A DNA stretch of 64,000 nucleotides, taken from Spinacia oleracea (lineage: Eukaryota > Streptophyta > Magnoliopsida > Caryophyllales > Amaranthaceae). The notes under the pieces were generated by a model. The model did no database searches, had not been told where the DNA came from, and saw only the letters and a list, made by a program, of their open reading frames with translations. Position numbers and translations under genes: made by a program. The stretch covers positions 22,993,449 through 23,057,448 of the forward strand of contig NC_079491.1 of the NCBI RefSeq assembly GCF_020520425.1, written 5' to 3'. Below, one piece after another: positions 22,640 through 35,000 of the stretch (position 1 is the stretch's first letter; each line of letters starts with the position of its first letter).

Positions 22640-23103
22640 TATAGGATCGAACACTAGACCTCTTTGTTAAAAGTTACACTTCCTACTATCTTAGCCAACC
22701 ACAACTTATGTTACATTTTTCTACATAAACATATATATTATTTTGACGTTAAATAACACATTAATTAAAAGTGAATGCGAACAAAAAAGAAAAAAAAATA
22801 ATGATTACTTAATTTATAAATGTTCCGTTATTACTTTTCTAGCTTAAGCCTCAAAAACAAAAAACAAAAAACGGTGTAATAAATTAACTAATTTTGAAGA
22901 AAAGTATCCAACTTTATTTTGATTTTCGAATGTGGTGTTTCATATTTGGGAAAGTTGTTAATCGGCCACTAATCTTGTGTCACCACCGTAATTCAATGTC
23001 ATTTGATGTCAACGAAGACTCTATCTATATGTGCACATATTTAAAAAATAAATAAATCCGAATAAAAGTAAGAAATCGGAGCAACGCCCGGGCTACACAC
23101 TAG
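22640..23103 (+). mobile_element. Helitron remnant with 3' end
   Basis: Absent from the paralogous site near 35500. It ends GCAACGCCCGGGCTACACACTAG before T: a short GC palindrome, then CTAG. It shares internal motifs (GACCTC, CTATCTTAGCCAACCAC-like) with the Helitron at 56396-57031. The 5' end is missing. Confidence 0.6.
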
Positions 23104-23156
23104 TTTAATTACAATTGGCGATCAGAAGAAGCACAAGTTTTTTCTTTAAGCACAAG

Positions 23157-23180
23157 TTTTTTTTTTTTTTTTTTTTTTTT
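23157..23180. repeat. Poly-T run
   Basis: About 24 T residues. The corresponding run in the parental copy near 35573 is shorter. Confidence 0.9.
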
Positions 23181-24473
23181 GCTGATATGACAATTTTTAC
23201 ACATTAAAATCTTCACATGTTATAAATATACTCTGATATGGCGGACAAAATTCTGCTGAACCCGGTAACTTTTATCATAAATATCAAAAGGAATGGATTA
23301 TTTACACAAGAGACCAAACATTATGTTAGAAGGTCATACATAAACTACAGTATTGAGCCAACGGAGGAAACAAAAAATCTGTGTTCAGCTCCGTACCTTT
23401 AAGTCAGAATAACAACAGGTAATCACCTTGCCACAACATAATGCTGCAAAGAATAACTGAAACTGTAGTTCTGTAAAGAAAGCACCATCGTTGTTCACGT
23501 TTCAGGTTTATTTCCATGATGATGAATATACTGAGCTCCTTATCCCTGGTGAAAATACTGAGCTCAAACCATTTGCAAGCCATCATGGTTTATTTCCACT
23601 TTCCGGGATTCCAACACTCTCTGCAAAGCATAATGGCATCTGAAATTACAAAGCAGAAGTAAACAACTAAATAAAACAGGATTACTCTACCAGACGCTTT
23701 TTATTGTTTTGATAAACTCTACCAGAAGCTAATTTCACAACAATTAATAACATTTGCATACCGCCAGGGAAGATGATCGAGGAACATATTGGGTGAAATG
23801 AGTATCTCCTTAAAATTTTGGCGGTCAGCTATGACTGCTCTATATCGTGGTTCCGTTCCTTGAGCTCCCCAACCTTTGAAAAGAGGGAAAGTAGTGGTCC
23901 TTTGTCTTTTGATTAAGTGTATAACAAGGCCTGGAAGATAGAGTTCTGGTGGATCACCAGGTGATCTTCCTACAGATGATGGCACTGCTTCCATAAACCG
24001 AGATACTGGATCATCAACAGGATTTTCATCTGGGACAATAGAATCAGTGAAATCTTCCAGCAGATCAATGGACAAGCTATTGTCATTATCTTCTCTACGA
24101 AATTCATTATGCAGGAATGCATAGTTGCCAAAGTCCGTGTTTCCTGACATTAGAAGACTAATACGTGAATACAAAAGGAATGATAAAAGTGGGAGGGAAG
24201 GAGATAGGAAACAAAATAATAATGACAAGGTGTGAAAAACATTACCTTCGGAAAGGATTTTTGAATGAGTACCATAAACTTTGTCAGTCGTACAACTTTG
24301 AGGTGCATCACCAGCAATAACTGCAGCTGGAAGAGGCTTCAATGCCTTACCATTCTGATACTTGCTCACATAAAGAAACAACTGTGCCAATTTGGAGATC
24401 AAGGCTGTATCAGTTGTGCTGCCTTGTGACAATGTAGTTAATGCAGCAACTCGCAGCCTTCAGATTGAGTTGA

Positions 24474-24687
24474 ATAATCACCCACTTTAATTATTTTTCG
24501 TAATTAAAAACAATTGGAATTGTTAAAATTATAAAAGTTTAAATCGTCCAAATTTGGTTTCGTAACATTGAATTGGATTTTGTTGTTCGATTGGACGAGC
24601 AAGCCACTCGCACGAGGGCGATGGCTGTTGTCCATGTGCTTGTGGTGCACACAACAAGGCCCGGTGCCATGGCTGTGGCGCGCGCAT
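24474..24687. other. Non-coding DNA left of the large hAT MITE
   Basis: Continuous with 25796 onward once the MITE is removed. It begins TGAATAATC directly at the break of the lipase duplicate, which could be an LTR-like start, but no matching end was identified. Confidence 0.35.
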
Positions 24688-25787
24688 TAGGGATGGCAAT
24701 GGATCGGACTCGGGTCGGATGCAGCAAGATCCGAATCCGATCCATTTACTAATCGGATGCTAAAAATGGATCCGAATCCGAATCCGAGTCCGAAACTCCG
24801 AAACCCGAGTCCGATCCGAATACTCATTTTGAAGGTCCGAATCCGACCCGATCAGTCGGACCTCCGACGAGATCCGAATCCATCCTAATCAATTTGAACG
24901 CTTCTGCAACATTTTTCTTAAAATTTTCCAACAAAAAAGAAATGCGTTAAAGACGATGAACAAATACATAGTACATATGATTCTTAAATTTAAACCTTGC
25001 TCATATAAAATAAAACTAGAAATAATCCAAGTTGATTGCATATATTATTCCCATCGGTTAAATAAATTACACTTAAATTGATTACAAAAATGAACAACTA
25101 CAAATCTATATCCTGGAATTCTAATTAAGAGAGTACAAGAAATCAATAATTAAAAGATTCATATAACGAATTAATGAAGTAACCATACACCTATAAATCT
25201 AGCCCAATATATAACTAAATCGACCATACCTTTAACAATTAATTCAAACCATAAATCATCACAAGAAGACCGATTGAAATCGAAAACCGCAACACCTAGT
25301 GGAAGGCGGCGATGGTGGAAGGCGGCGATGGTGGTCGAATTTATAAGAAAGATGGAGTAGAGAGGAGAGAGAGAGTCCTTTGAAAGAGTTTTTAGTGGAG
25401 GTCGAGATGCTGGATGATTTCTATGGAGATGGAGCAGGGGCTACTTTGAATCTTTGATACTCCGTAGTTTCTAATTTCTGAGGGGGGCTGTAGAAGTGGG
25501 AAGGAGAGAGAGTTAGATTAGGCGGTGGATGAGGGAGTTGGAAATTAGGGTTTGCTTTTATATATTACAAGGGAAAATGAATTATTACTGTTAAAGCTAG
25601 CGGGTCGGAGTCGGGTCGGAGTCGGGTCGGATGTCACGCAGGATCCATATCCGATCCGACTCCCATTCGGACTCGGAGTTATTTTTTCGGATTCGGATTC
25701 GGATTATTTTATTTCGGATTCGGAGCGGAGTTTTTTCTTCAAATCGGGTCGGATTCGGATCGGAGTCGGATTGAATTGCCATCCCTA
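24688..25787. mobile_element. Large hAT-type MITE (1.1 kb) with GGATCCGAATCCGA-rich ends
   Basis: The ends TAGGGATGGCAAT and ATTGCCATCCCTA are exact inverses. They are flanked by an exact 8-bp duplication GCGCGCAT (24680-24687, 25788-25795). Subterminal parts are dense in TCGGATTCGGAT and its complement, possibly transposase-binding repeats. The interior is AT-rich with no transposase frame. Its termini resemble the MITE at 2723-3287. Confidence 0.88.
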
Positions 25788-25795
25788 GCGCGCAT

Positions 25796-28090
25796 GCAAC
25801 GACACAAGGGCAGGAGCAGCGAGCCAACACTGGCATGAACATGGGCTTGGCGTGTCATCTGAATGTGTGCGACAATGTGCAATGGTTGGGCTAAGCCTAC
25901 GGGCGAGCCTCGTGCACGCAGCACGCAAGGCTCACCGAAGCGGCACCAGCAAGAGAGCTGGCGTGCCCGCGCGCGCTGGCTAAGCGCACAAGCAGCGAGG
26001 CAGGGACTAGCACTACTCGTGCACATGGGCGTGCTTGCGTGTCTGTGTGCTGCTGCGTTACGCGGGTGTAATCCTCGTAATTTTATACATTTTATTAATA
26101 TATTTTAACGTATAGTTAATTATATTTAAATAGAATTTACGAATTTTAGAAATAAATATGTAAATAACGAATATTTAGTTTTATACGTTTTAAATATTTC
26201 AACGATTTATGAAAAAAATAATTTTAGAATTTTATGTTGAAAATAATTCAAATTACGAAAACACGTTCAATTGAATTTGGATAATCAATCATAACCGTTT
26301 TGGATTCAAACAAACTTAATCCTACTCCTAGCCCAAAATAATAAAGCCCAAAACACTCTCCTCCCTTCCCTTTTCAATCTCACGTGAAATAAAATAAACC
26401 ACCAAAAACCCCTGCTTCCCCTTGCTGCTACTGCTCACGCCGCCGGACCGCCGCAGCACGCGCCACCGGCCCCCCTCTGCACGGTACTCCTCCTCCTCCT
26501 CTCCCCTCTCGTCGTTCTCTTCTCTTTTGTTTTTTTTTCTTGCGTTCGTTTTATCTCCTGCTCAACTCGTTTCTGTTTGCTTGAACCAACGACAGCCACC
26601 GCGTACGCAGCCGCGACCACCAGGCCAGCCACAACCACCACTTGAATCGTCGTCGCTGCCCTGCTCAGCCGACACCCTCTTCTCTCTCCTCCTTCGCGTG
26701 GAAATCCTCCCTTTCCCTGCTTGTTTCTTGCGCAAGTCAGCCGCACCACCAGCCGACTGCCGCCACCGTCAACCTGCTCTCGCATTGCCATCGTGCCTCC
26801 GCGCCGCAGCACCACCTCCGGCCAGCCAGCCAGCCTTCTCTCCCTCACTTTTGGTTATTTCTCAAACCCTTAAAACTAATTAATGTTTTAATTTATATTT
26901 ATTAATATAATTCATGTTTTTCTTGAATTAAATTATAGATTTTATGAGTCAATTATGAAATTCAGATTTTATGTTTTGCATAATTAAATTATTAATTTTC
27001 AGATTATATAATTGAATTGGAATAAGAATTTTAATTATTAAAGCATGAATTTTCAAGGTTTTAATAGTTTTAAAATCATTGTAGGATGATTATAAATTAT
27101 GAAAGTTATTATTTTTATGATTTTAAGCATGTTGGATATATTTTGGAGTAGTTTGAAACTATTTTATATTGCTGGAAATTGTAAATTCGTGTTATATTGA
27201 AATTTGTGATAATTCGTGATCGTTAGTGAAGTAATCACTATGCTAGGAGATTTAGTAGTTAAGTTTGGATGTTGAGGAATGTTCTAAATATGTTTAGGAT
27301 GTATTTAGAATACTTGATTATTGCTGTGAATTACTGGAAGTTGATTGAGAACCTTTATTGGTTGTTTTAGGCGGAGAATTCTGTGTAGACGACTTTTGTA
27401 ATCGTTAAAGTGGCCTATCAATTTATTACACAAGGTACGTACATACCTGTGTGCTTGGAGATGTGTGTTATTATTGAAACCATGTTGTTGTCGATGAACT
27501 TGGTTATGTTGAAATTTACATGTTTAATATTGTTGGATGAACATGTTGAACATATATTTCGTTATGAGAATTATAGCATGTTAGTATAGATGATTGATGC
27601 AAACATGTTGGTTGGGAACACTAGATTATTTTATATATATTGGTTTAGATCGATTGATCGTTGTTCCTTTTTAGCTTTTCACTACTTTATGAGGGCCGAG
27701 GACCTTGTTAGTAAGTTGAAACCTTATACCCATATACAGGGGTTGATCATTGTTAAAGGAAAGGTTGAATTAATTGGAATGAGTCTTGATTGATACCCTT
27801 GTGATCACTTACTTAATTCCAAGATAAAAACTGTTGTGAATAATTGTTGATTGTATATGACTTATGTGATTGTTGAGTCATAATAGAGTTTTAATCATGT
27901 AAAGTGAAACTAAGTAGCAATAGCTTTAGACTGTGCACGTCTGAAGTGACGGACAAACAGGTGTTGGGGTTCATGGTGGTAGCCCATGGTCTTTTCTGGG
28001 ACCGGATTGATCATGTAAAGTGAAACTGAGTAGCAATAGCTTTAGAAAATATATATTGATACTAAGCTAATAAGAACGCAATGCCTACAA
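25796..28090. mobile_element. LTR-retrotransposon-like non-coding DNA, perhaps a solo LTR
   Basis: A GC-rich stretch (25796-26060) leads to TGTAATCCTCG at about 26067, AT-rich DNA, an AGCCCAAAA/CTCTCCTCCC leader-like part (about 26330-26600), a GC-rich stretch to 26870 and AT-rich DNA to about 27430 ending ACAAGGTACGTACATAC. A stretch near 27930-28010 (GAAGTGACGGACAAACAGG, GGTAGCCCATGG) resembles Ty3/gypsy LTR sequence as I remember it. GATCATGTAAAGTGAAACT is repeated at about 27892 and 28009. No gag or pol is present. Boundaries are uncertain. Confidence 0.4.
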
Positions 28091-28304
28091 TTTTTCATAC
28101 GTACTAATCACAAAAAATAACCAAATGTCCATTATGAATAGTGTAAAAATTCAAATGCTGCTATATTTAGGAAACCGGGGAAGTATGATAGATTGGTAGT
28201 AGATTGGTAGTAGTTTACTCAGTTTTAGATAAGAGTTCATCCAGGAAAGCTGTAATTAATTAACTATCAATGTAATGTAGGAAGTTCTTATGTTAGTTTT
28301 GAGG

Positions 28305-28624
28305 TACTCCCTCCGTCCCTTAATACTCGACCCGGTTTGACCGGCACAGAGTTTAAGGGACTTGAATTGACTTATTAGTTTAATAGGTAGTAGTTAATAG
28401 CGGGGTATTATTTTAATGTAGTTAGTGGGAAATGTGTAAAGGGGTAGAGGGGGGTGTTGAATTTTTTATTATTTTTTGTATGGAGTAGGGGGTAGGTGTG
28501 TTAATAGGGGGGAGTGAGAAATAATATAATATTGGTAGAAGATTTCCATTTTTAGAAACAGGTCAAGTATTAAGGGACGACCCGATAAGGAAAACAGGTC
28601 GAGTATTAAGGGACGGAGGGAGTA
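28305..28624. mobile_element. Stowaway-like MITE upstream of the L24 gene
   Basis: Ends TACTCCCTCCGTCCCTTAAT and its inverse ATTAAGGGACGGAGGGAGTA, TA-bordered. The right side contains a second, partial copy of the terminal motif at about 28567-28580. Confidence 0.9.
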
Positions 28625-29151
28625 TTATTTATAACTAGCGAAATTAAATAAACTTACAATCTTGATTATTTTTTATGTAAACAGTTAAAAAACTGTGTCT
28701 TTTATGTTATAGAAAAAACCTTAATTAATTAATACAAGTAATCAAAATTATAATTGTACGTCGAGCCAACACGTGCATGACACATGTTTCTGACTAGTTA
28801 TAAAATAAAAATAAACTTTTCTCCTCAAACTCCAACTCACAGCTGGTCTTGTCTCCCTCCTCCTCCTCGTCTTAAAACCCTCCCTACGAAACCACCATCT
28901 TGTAGCTGTATCACCACCTATAGTCGGCCGCCCCTCTGCCAACTACCTCTCCTTCTCTGCCGCTTCAATTCCTGGTTTGCACTTTATTCGCTTATCTATT
29001 TTGTATCGATTTTTTTTGATTGATTTTTTCTGTTGATTTTATTTGTATTTGAAGTCCAATTAGTGTCCAGTCTCATGTGGGGATGATGTATTTCGTCTGT
29101 TTAAATGCTGAGTTCTTTTTAATTTGTACCAGGGTTTCTGTTTGATTAAAG
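28625..29151 (+). promoter_or_regulatory. Promoter and leader region of the L24 gene
   Basis: A C/T-rich block at about 28820-28975 looks like a plant 5' UTR. CTTCAATTCCTG|GTTTGC near 28973 and TTGTACCAG|GG near 29131 could bound a leader intron ahead of the ATG at 29152. This is inferred from composition and splice motifs. Confidence 0.4.
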
Positions 29152-32100
29152 ATGGGATGGAAGGCGGCTCAAAAACTTATTAGGAATTGGAAGATTCTGA
29201 GAGGGGATAATGTAAGTTCCCCCAAATTGAAAATTTTCTTAAACCCTTGCTTTCTTTTTTGTGAAATCTCATAATTATGTCGTTGATTGTTTTTCTTTTT
29301 TTTGCTGGTGAGGTTTCATTTTTTGTTGTTTTTGCATAGGTGATGATAATTAGGGGCAAAGATAAAGGCGAAACCGGCACTGTTAAGCGTGTGGTTCGAT
29401 CTCAGAATCGTGTTATTGTTGAGGGAAAAAACCTTGTAAGATTCTTTCTTTCTCTATGAAAATAATACATATGTTATGGTGGAAATGGATTTTTGTAAAT
29501 GTTGCTTCTCAAGAGGATCTTAAAATGGTGCATGTAGTTCGTTTATACTTAAATTAAATAATCTCATAAGTAATGTTGTTAATAACAATTAGTAGAGTGA
29601 TTTAAATTCATTGGAGTATTAGTTATTGTTCATTCTAGAGGGTATGCTGTTTTAACTCTTAGATGACATGATGTTGTGGTTTGAATTGTGTTTTTAAAAC
29701 TTTTTTTTCCGGTTCGGTGTGCTCCTCTTAGAGAAAACATGAAAGTTTTTTGATAAAAAACAGAGATGAGGTAGATGCTATTACAGAGTACCATTTTGCT
29801 TGTTTGAACAATTGATATCCTTAAATTTTCAAGACATCATCAGACTTCAAAACCATCATACGAGTACCATTTTGCTTGTTTGAACAATTGATATCCTTAT
29901 TGATTCATTGTTCCAACATTGGTCTCTTCGCCCCCCCCCCCTTCAAACTGGAGTTACCTGTCTAAAAGACAATGCACGATTAGTACACTTTCGTCCAAAT
30001 TTTTAGCTGTTATGTCACCAAGATATTTTAGCTTTTGTAAATAAACCCACCACGAATTAAAAAAAAATTGAAAAGAAAGGAAAATTACTCTATCCACGTG
30101 CAATGCGATGAAGGAAGATGTCCAACATTCAGATGAACAACTAGACAAGTGTCAAATGACATAAAAATGTCAAGTTGCAAATAAACAAGCTCAATTGTTA
30201 ATAATCATGATTTTTAGATGAATTCCAGCAAAGCAAAGTAAACACTTCCGTGCGTTCAGGGGAAATATTACGGAGTAAATCAACATCTTTAAAAGAACAG
30301 GAAAAGGAGGCACTGCTCAAAAATCAAAATATTCCAACCAAAAATATATCAAGCAGCATACCCTTTATGATTAAGAAGGAATGAATCGGTCTATAAAATA
30401 TCAAAGAATTTTAGTTCGACAAAATATTTTGAAATTACTAGTAATCTTTTTAAGTGGACGAGAAGGTGACGACGATGGTGGTGAATTTCATTGTTTCATT
30501 TTTCCGTCGAGAAATTAATGTCAATAGTTATGGTGGAAAATGTTCGGTAATGATGGAGGGTTTGAGAGGAGGATGATACTGGGTTTGATGAAAGGAGAGA
30601 GAAATAGGTGTAAAGAGTGTTTTTAGATGGACATGGAGGGGCATTGTTGTAATGATTAGGGCATGATTGTCCAACAAAAAGTTTCACTAAAGGGAGAAAA
30701 TAGCTCCTCAAAAAACAATTTGTATTCATTCCAAGAAGCTATTTTGGGCTTCTAGAAAAATTGATTCTCCTCCTTGTAAACCCCGTGTTTGGCCAAGAAA
30801 CTGTTACTGAAGTTGAGAAACACTTCCAGAAGCTTGGTCAAACAACATACTGACCTTGAGCATTCACTAATCTATCAATCTAATACTGTTTACTTAATGT
30901 TATAGGCATTGTAGTTAGTAAGTCAATAGTATAAGGGTATAATCCAATTTGATTTTGTTTACCATTGAGAAAAGTCAGAAACAGAAGGGTACCAATGAGA
31001 ATTTCCCAAAAACTTTTGTAAATCCTGCTTGACATATTTCACTGTTGACACGGTGGGTTTATATGGGTGTTCAGTGAGCCACTAGTTGGACATTAAGTGT
31101 TTCCAAGGAAGGGCAGAAGAAGAAGAATATTCCTTCTGCCTTCTAGATCTGTTGGGTTAATGCTTTAGTTGGTTTACGCTGTTAACTAAATTTATTTTTG
31201 TGTTTTTTTCAACGTAAGTATTTATTTTAACGTCTGCAGAACCTGCTTGGTATATTTCTCTGTTTTGTTCCATGTAAGCTAGTGTTAGAATTCTTCATGC
31301 TGTAAAATAAATGAAACTTATGTTGTAGTTGGTGTACAATGTTTCATAATCTTATTAGTATTGGTTCTGAAGAGTTAAAAGTTCTAAAATATACATCCTT
31401 CGTTTCTAAATACATGCAACAATTTGACTTTTACACTATTCACATACTAAGTTTGAGTTCAAATTTTAACTACTACTCCCTCGTTCCATAATGATGTTCC
31501 AATTTTCTTTTTCACGTTTGCCAATGCACGTTTTATATCATTTTTATCTCTAATTACACAATAATAAAAATTAAAAAAATTCATATTCTTAAGGTACTCC
31601 TTGAGATGAATCAAACAAGACCCACATGAATATGTTTTTTCTTATATATTGGATAAAATTTAGAAGATTGTCTTCAATTGCGAATAGAAACCTGAATTGG
31701 AACATCATTATGAAACGGAAAGAGTATATCGTTTAAATGATATATTTAAACTGTTGTTAGATTAGCCTCAATAATAATTTTCAAAATATCAACTTTTTTG
31801 TAACTTTTACTACTTCCCCTGTTCCTTGAATGGTGTGTCACAAACCTGAATTGGAACATCATTATGAAACGGAGGGAGTATATCGAATAAATTATACTTC
31901 CTCCGTTCATTTGTACTCGCAACGTTTGTCACTTTCACGCATGCCAATGCACAACTTTGATCATTAATATCGTTAATTCTCTTTAAGCAAAAATTATAAA
32001 AAGTTAATATTTTGAAAATACATATCAAGACGAATCTAACAAGATCCAACATGACTATGTTTTAACTTACGTATAAATTACCAACAATAGTCAACGTATA

Positions 32101-35000
32101 ATATGTGAATAGTGTAGAAATCACAAACGTTGCGAGTATTAAAAATCGGAGGAAATATAATTTAAAATGTTGTTAGATTAGCCTCAATATTAATTTTAAA
32201 TTATCAACTTTTTTGTAACTTTTACTATTTCCCTAGTTCCTTAATATTGCACCATGTTTACTTTACGCTTCCCAACACATGACGTTGAATCTTAATCTTT
32301 TGAATTATGCACAAGTAAGAATTAAAAAATTTGATATTTAGAAAGTCTAACTATATATTGATACAAATCTAAAAGATCCTACATGATTAAATATTTTCTT
32401 TCGTATACATTACAAAAGATGGTCTAAGTCATAACGTGAGTAGTGTAAAAGTCAAGATGGTGCGATATTTGTGGAACAGAAGAAGTATACACACTTGATA
32501 GTTGATGGTCAAAGTTAAGCATTGGCAAGCAACCGTTGCGTATGTTTAGAAACGGAGGAAGTATGGAATTCATGTAAGTTAGCAGGTTTCATTTTGGTAG
32601 AATGTATTGATTTACTTATTCAGTTGCTGGTTTGGTAGGATTTAAACTATTCCTGAATTTCTCAAATGCATTGCAGGATTGAACATACCAATTGTATGTG
32701 ATGGAAATTGAAGTATACGTTGTAGGTTGCTGTTTTATTCAGGTTCTTTTGATAGTCTAGCCGGTATAGGCTACTGCTCATGGCTTCTTTTTTTGTAAAT
32801 TATCAGGTCAAAAAACATATTAAACAAGGGCAAGGCCACGAAGGTGGCATTTTTACAGTTGAAGCGCCACTACACGTCTCAAATGTGCAAGTTGTTGATC
32901 CAGTTACTGGGTATTGTCAACTTCTCATTTGTCTCCACTAACTTACTAGTTATTCTGTATATAATAGATTCCAACGAAATGTTCGGGTCATGTTTTTGTC
33001 TGCAGAAAGCCTTGCAAGGTAGGAATTCGATATCTAGAGGATGGCGGAAAGGTCAGAGTTGCGAGAGGTATAGGAGCATCAGGGGCCATTATCCCTCGCC
33101 CTGAAATTTTGAAGATAAGGACCACACCAAGGCCTGCTGCTCGTATGTATCTGATTCTTACTTTCTTCCATTTGATATTCACAGAATCTTTAAGTCATAG
33201 GAAGCATGTGACTTTTATGGTCAAATTTAATTAGCTTTGACACCACTAGACAAGCTGTAAATGTGCAAAGTTATTGTTTAAGTTCAGCAATGATCGTCAC
33301 ACATTAAAATTCTATGTAACTCTTTATAAATAGTAGCCAAAATTAACCAACTTTGACCACAAAACTCAATTGTGGCCAATTATTATGAGATAGGTAGTAG
33401 AAGGCTTTTCATGTGAAGCTGGATTTTTCTTTGATTAATACGGGGATTGTTTAGAATGCATCATTTAGTTTGGCCAAGTTAGCCTGTATGCTTTCTTCTT
33501 CTTTTTAGAAAAAAGTTTCAGGTCCAATAGGTTCAAATTAGGACTAATAAGTTTAATTTACACACAAACAAAAGAAAAAAAATATAAGGGCTAGTACGCT
33601 CTGATTGGGACTAGTGATTTCAGATAGATTCACTTTGGAATTTTCAAGGTCAGGTGGAGAAAGCACTGCCTTAGAGCCAAATCGTGGTCATATAGTTTTT
33701 AAAGATGATTGTATTGGGGTTTATAGTAGCAAAAGATGATAGGAAATGTGGGAGATGAAGATTTTGTGAAAAGGGCCAGAAACAAATATATCGAGTCTTA
33801 TGTTTTAAGGCAAAGGACCAATCTCAACTTCGCCTATATTAGCATCAATGTGGTATTTGTGTAGTGAATTCTTTGTTTATGAAACCTAATTCCAACAGAA
33901 AACTGATGAAGAATTCTGTGTATATGCTGTTCTCAGCACATTTGTTTGACCCTAGAAATTCTTTGCCAAAACATCTCTGTATTTATGAAACCTAGATATT
34001 TCCTTTTCCAAAATGTCTCACTTTTTTTTTGACGGTATCCAAAATGTCTCCCTTTTGTTTTGCAATCTTCAAAACTCAAGTTTCAATTTGTCTTCTACAG
34101 TTCTACTATAATAGCCCTTTATCTCTTGTATCCTATATCGTAGGTTTGTTTTTATAACTCTTGCTATTTCAAAGACTGGAAAAACGAAAAATAAAAAATT
34201 TGAAGCAGATTTTTCAAAATTTTCTAATGAGATGAGAAATGGTTCACAAAAGCTCATCAGAAAAGTGTTCCCCTAGAAATTTCTGGAAAGGTTTCAAATA
34301 TTATTGGAAGTTTTATAAAAGCCGCACATAACAGTACAACGCTATTCCCTGCGTCCACAAATTACTATCAGTTTGAGTGATTTTGTCCAAACAATTGTTA
34401 CCTACAGAACACGACTCCCTTGTTAAAGAATACTTCATACATATCAAGTTAGCCAAGCTTGTCCAAAACTTCAAATGGAACTGTTACGAGGAATGCGATG
34501 CAAAACAATGTTGGCAACATTCTAATGCTGCCCTCACATCAATATGTGCTTGGCCTGATATTATTAAAAATAACTTCCTAAACTCTCAATATGGAGGGTT
34601 TGTTTATGTGCTTACACGTTCTTATACAAGGGAGTTCTTGATAAAGGGTCAGCCTCAAATATTAAAACTTGATGTGTTGTTCCTTTTTGTCTCTGCGTTG
34701 GGTTTGTTGTTGTGCTTACATGATTTAGTGTTTATCGAGTATTAGATTCTGCTCTACTAAAGGGTTGTATTTCATACTTACTGAAATGTCATAAAAAGTA
34801 ATACTTGAGACAATTTAGCATTTTCCTCGTGCTTGTGAACTAGTGATATCTAATTCTAAGGGAGCTCATTTCTTGTGCTTCTCTACTTGTTCTCTTATCC
34901 ATTTCTTTCTTCTGCAGCTGGTCCTAAGGATACCCTGATGGAATTTGTGCTGGAAAAGACATACAATTCTAAGACCGGAGAGGGGATGCCGAACCTTTAA
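29152..35000 (+). CDS. KOW-domain ribosomal protein L24, mitochondrial type
   Basis: Exons 29152-29211, 29340-29435, 32807-32910, 33006-33142 and 34918-35000 join to 159 residues, the same length as I recall for the Arabidopsis mitochondrial L24 (AT5G23535). It starts [20 protein letters not shown]. The KOW motif follows ([18 protein letters not shown], then [13 protein letters not shown]), then [60 protein letters not shown] and a C-terminus ending GEGMPNL. L24 binds 23S-type rRNA early in large-subunit assembly; mitochondrial location comes from family similarity. All introns are GT-AG. Intron 2 (3.4 kb) is full of MITEs and intron 4 is 1.8 kb. No defect is visible. Confidence 0.93.
29785..29902. 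repeat. Short tandem duplication in L24 intron 2
   Basis: GTACCATTTTGCTTGTTTGA and the following 18 bases occur twice, starting at about 29789 and 29864. A poly-C run follows at about 29932-29941. Confidence 0.8.
31392..32563. mobile_element. Nested MITE cluster in L24 intron 2
   Basis: The outer ends TACATCCTTCGTTTCTAAAT and ATTTAGAAACGAAGGATGTA-like (present as TTTAGAAACGGAGGAAGTA at 32545-32563) appear to be one Stowaway-like element split by others. Inside lie 31474-31726, a composite 31811-31880, 31895-32157 and 32223-32487, each with CTCCCTC- or CTTCCTCCG-type inverted ends. Several share the AACAAGATCCNACATGA-like internal motif. Confidence 0.7.

Larger units (their letters stand above)
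22213..24473 (-). pseudogene. Truncated duplicate of the DAG-lipase-like gene 3' end (part of exon 12, exons 13-14, downstream flank)
   Basis: This region matches 35271-36817 in the same orientation, introns included, so it is a DNA-level copy. Exon 14 and exon 13 are intact: exon 13 encodes GNTDFGNYAFLHNEF through DHLPWR with about seven residue changes, including R for P in EPRYRAV. Exon 12 is cut at 24473 in the middle of the codons for VNSILRLR, and has TGA in place of TTA (reverse complement of 24460-24462). Nothing upstream of exon 12 is present, so the GHSLG catalytic core is missing and no working enzyme can be made. Compared with the parent it carries a 169-bp MITE (22285-22453), a Helitron remnant ending at 23103, a longer poly-T run and a 65-bp insertion near 23220-23283. 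LTR-like DNA begins at the 24473 break. Confidence 0.88.

Noticed and set aside
26422-26883. 153-codon GC-rich frame (Pro/Ser/Arg-rich) and its 137-codon antisense partner
   Set aside because: Low-complexity translation of a GC-rich LTR-like stretch on both strands; no motif, no splice context.
34377-34745. 122-codon plus-strand frame in L24 intron 4
   Set aside because: No recognisable domain, no ATG at the start of the frame and no splice logic; lies within a clear intron and next to a MITE-like end.
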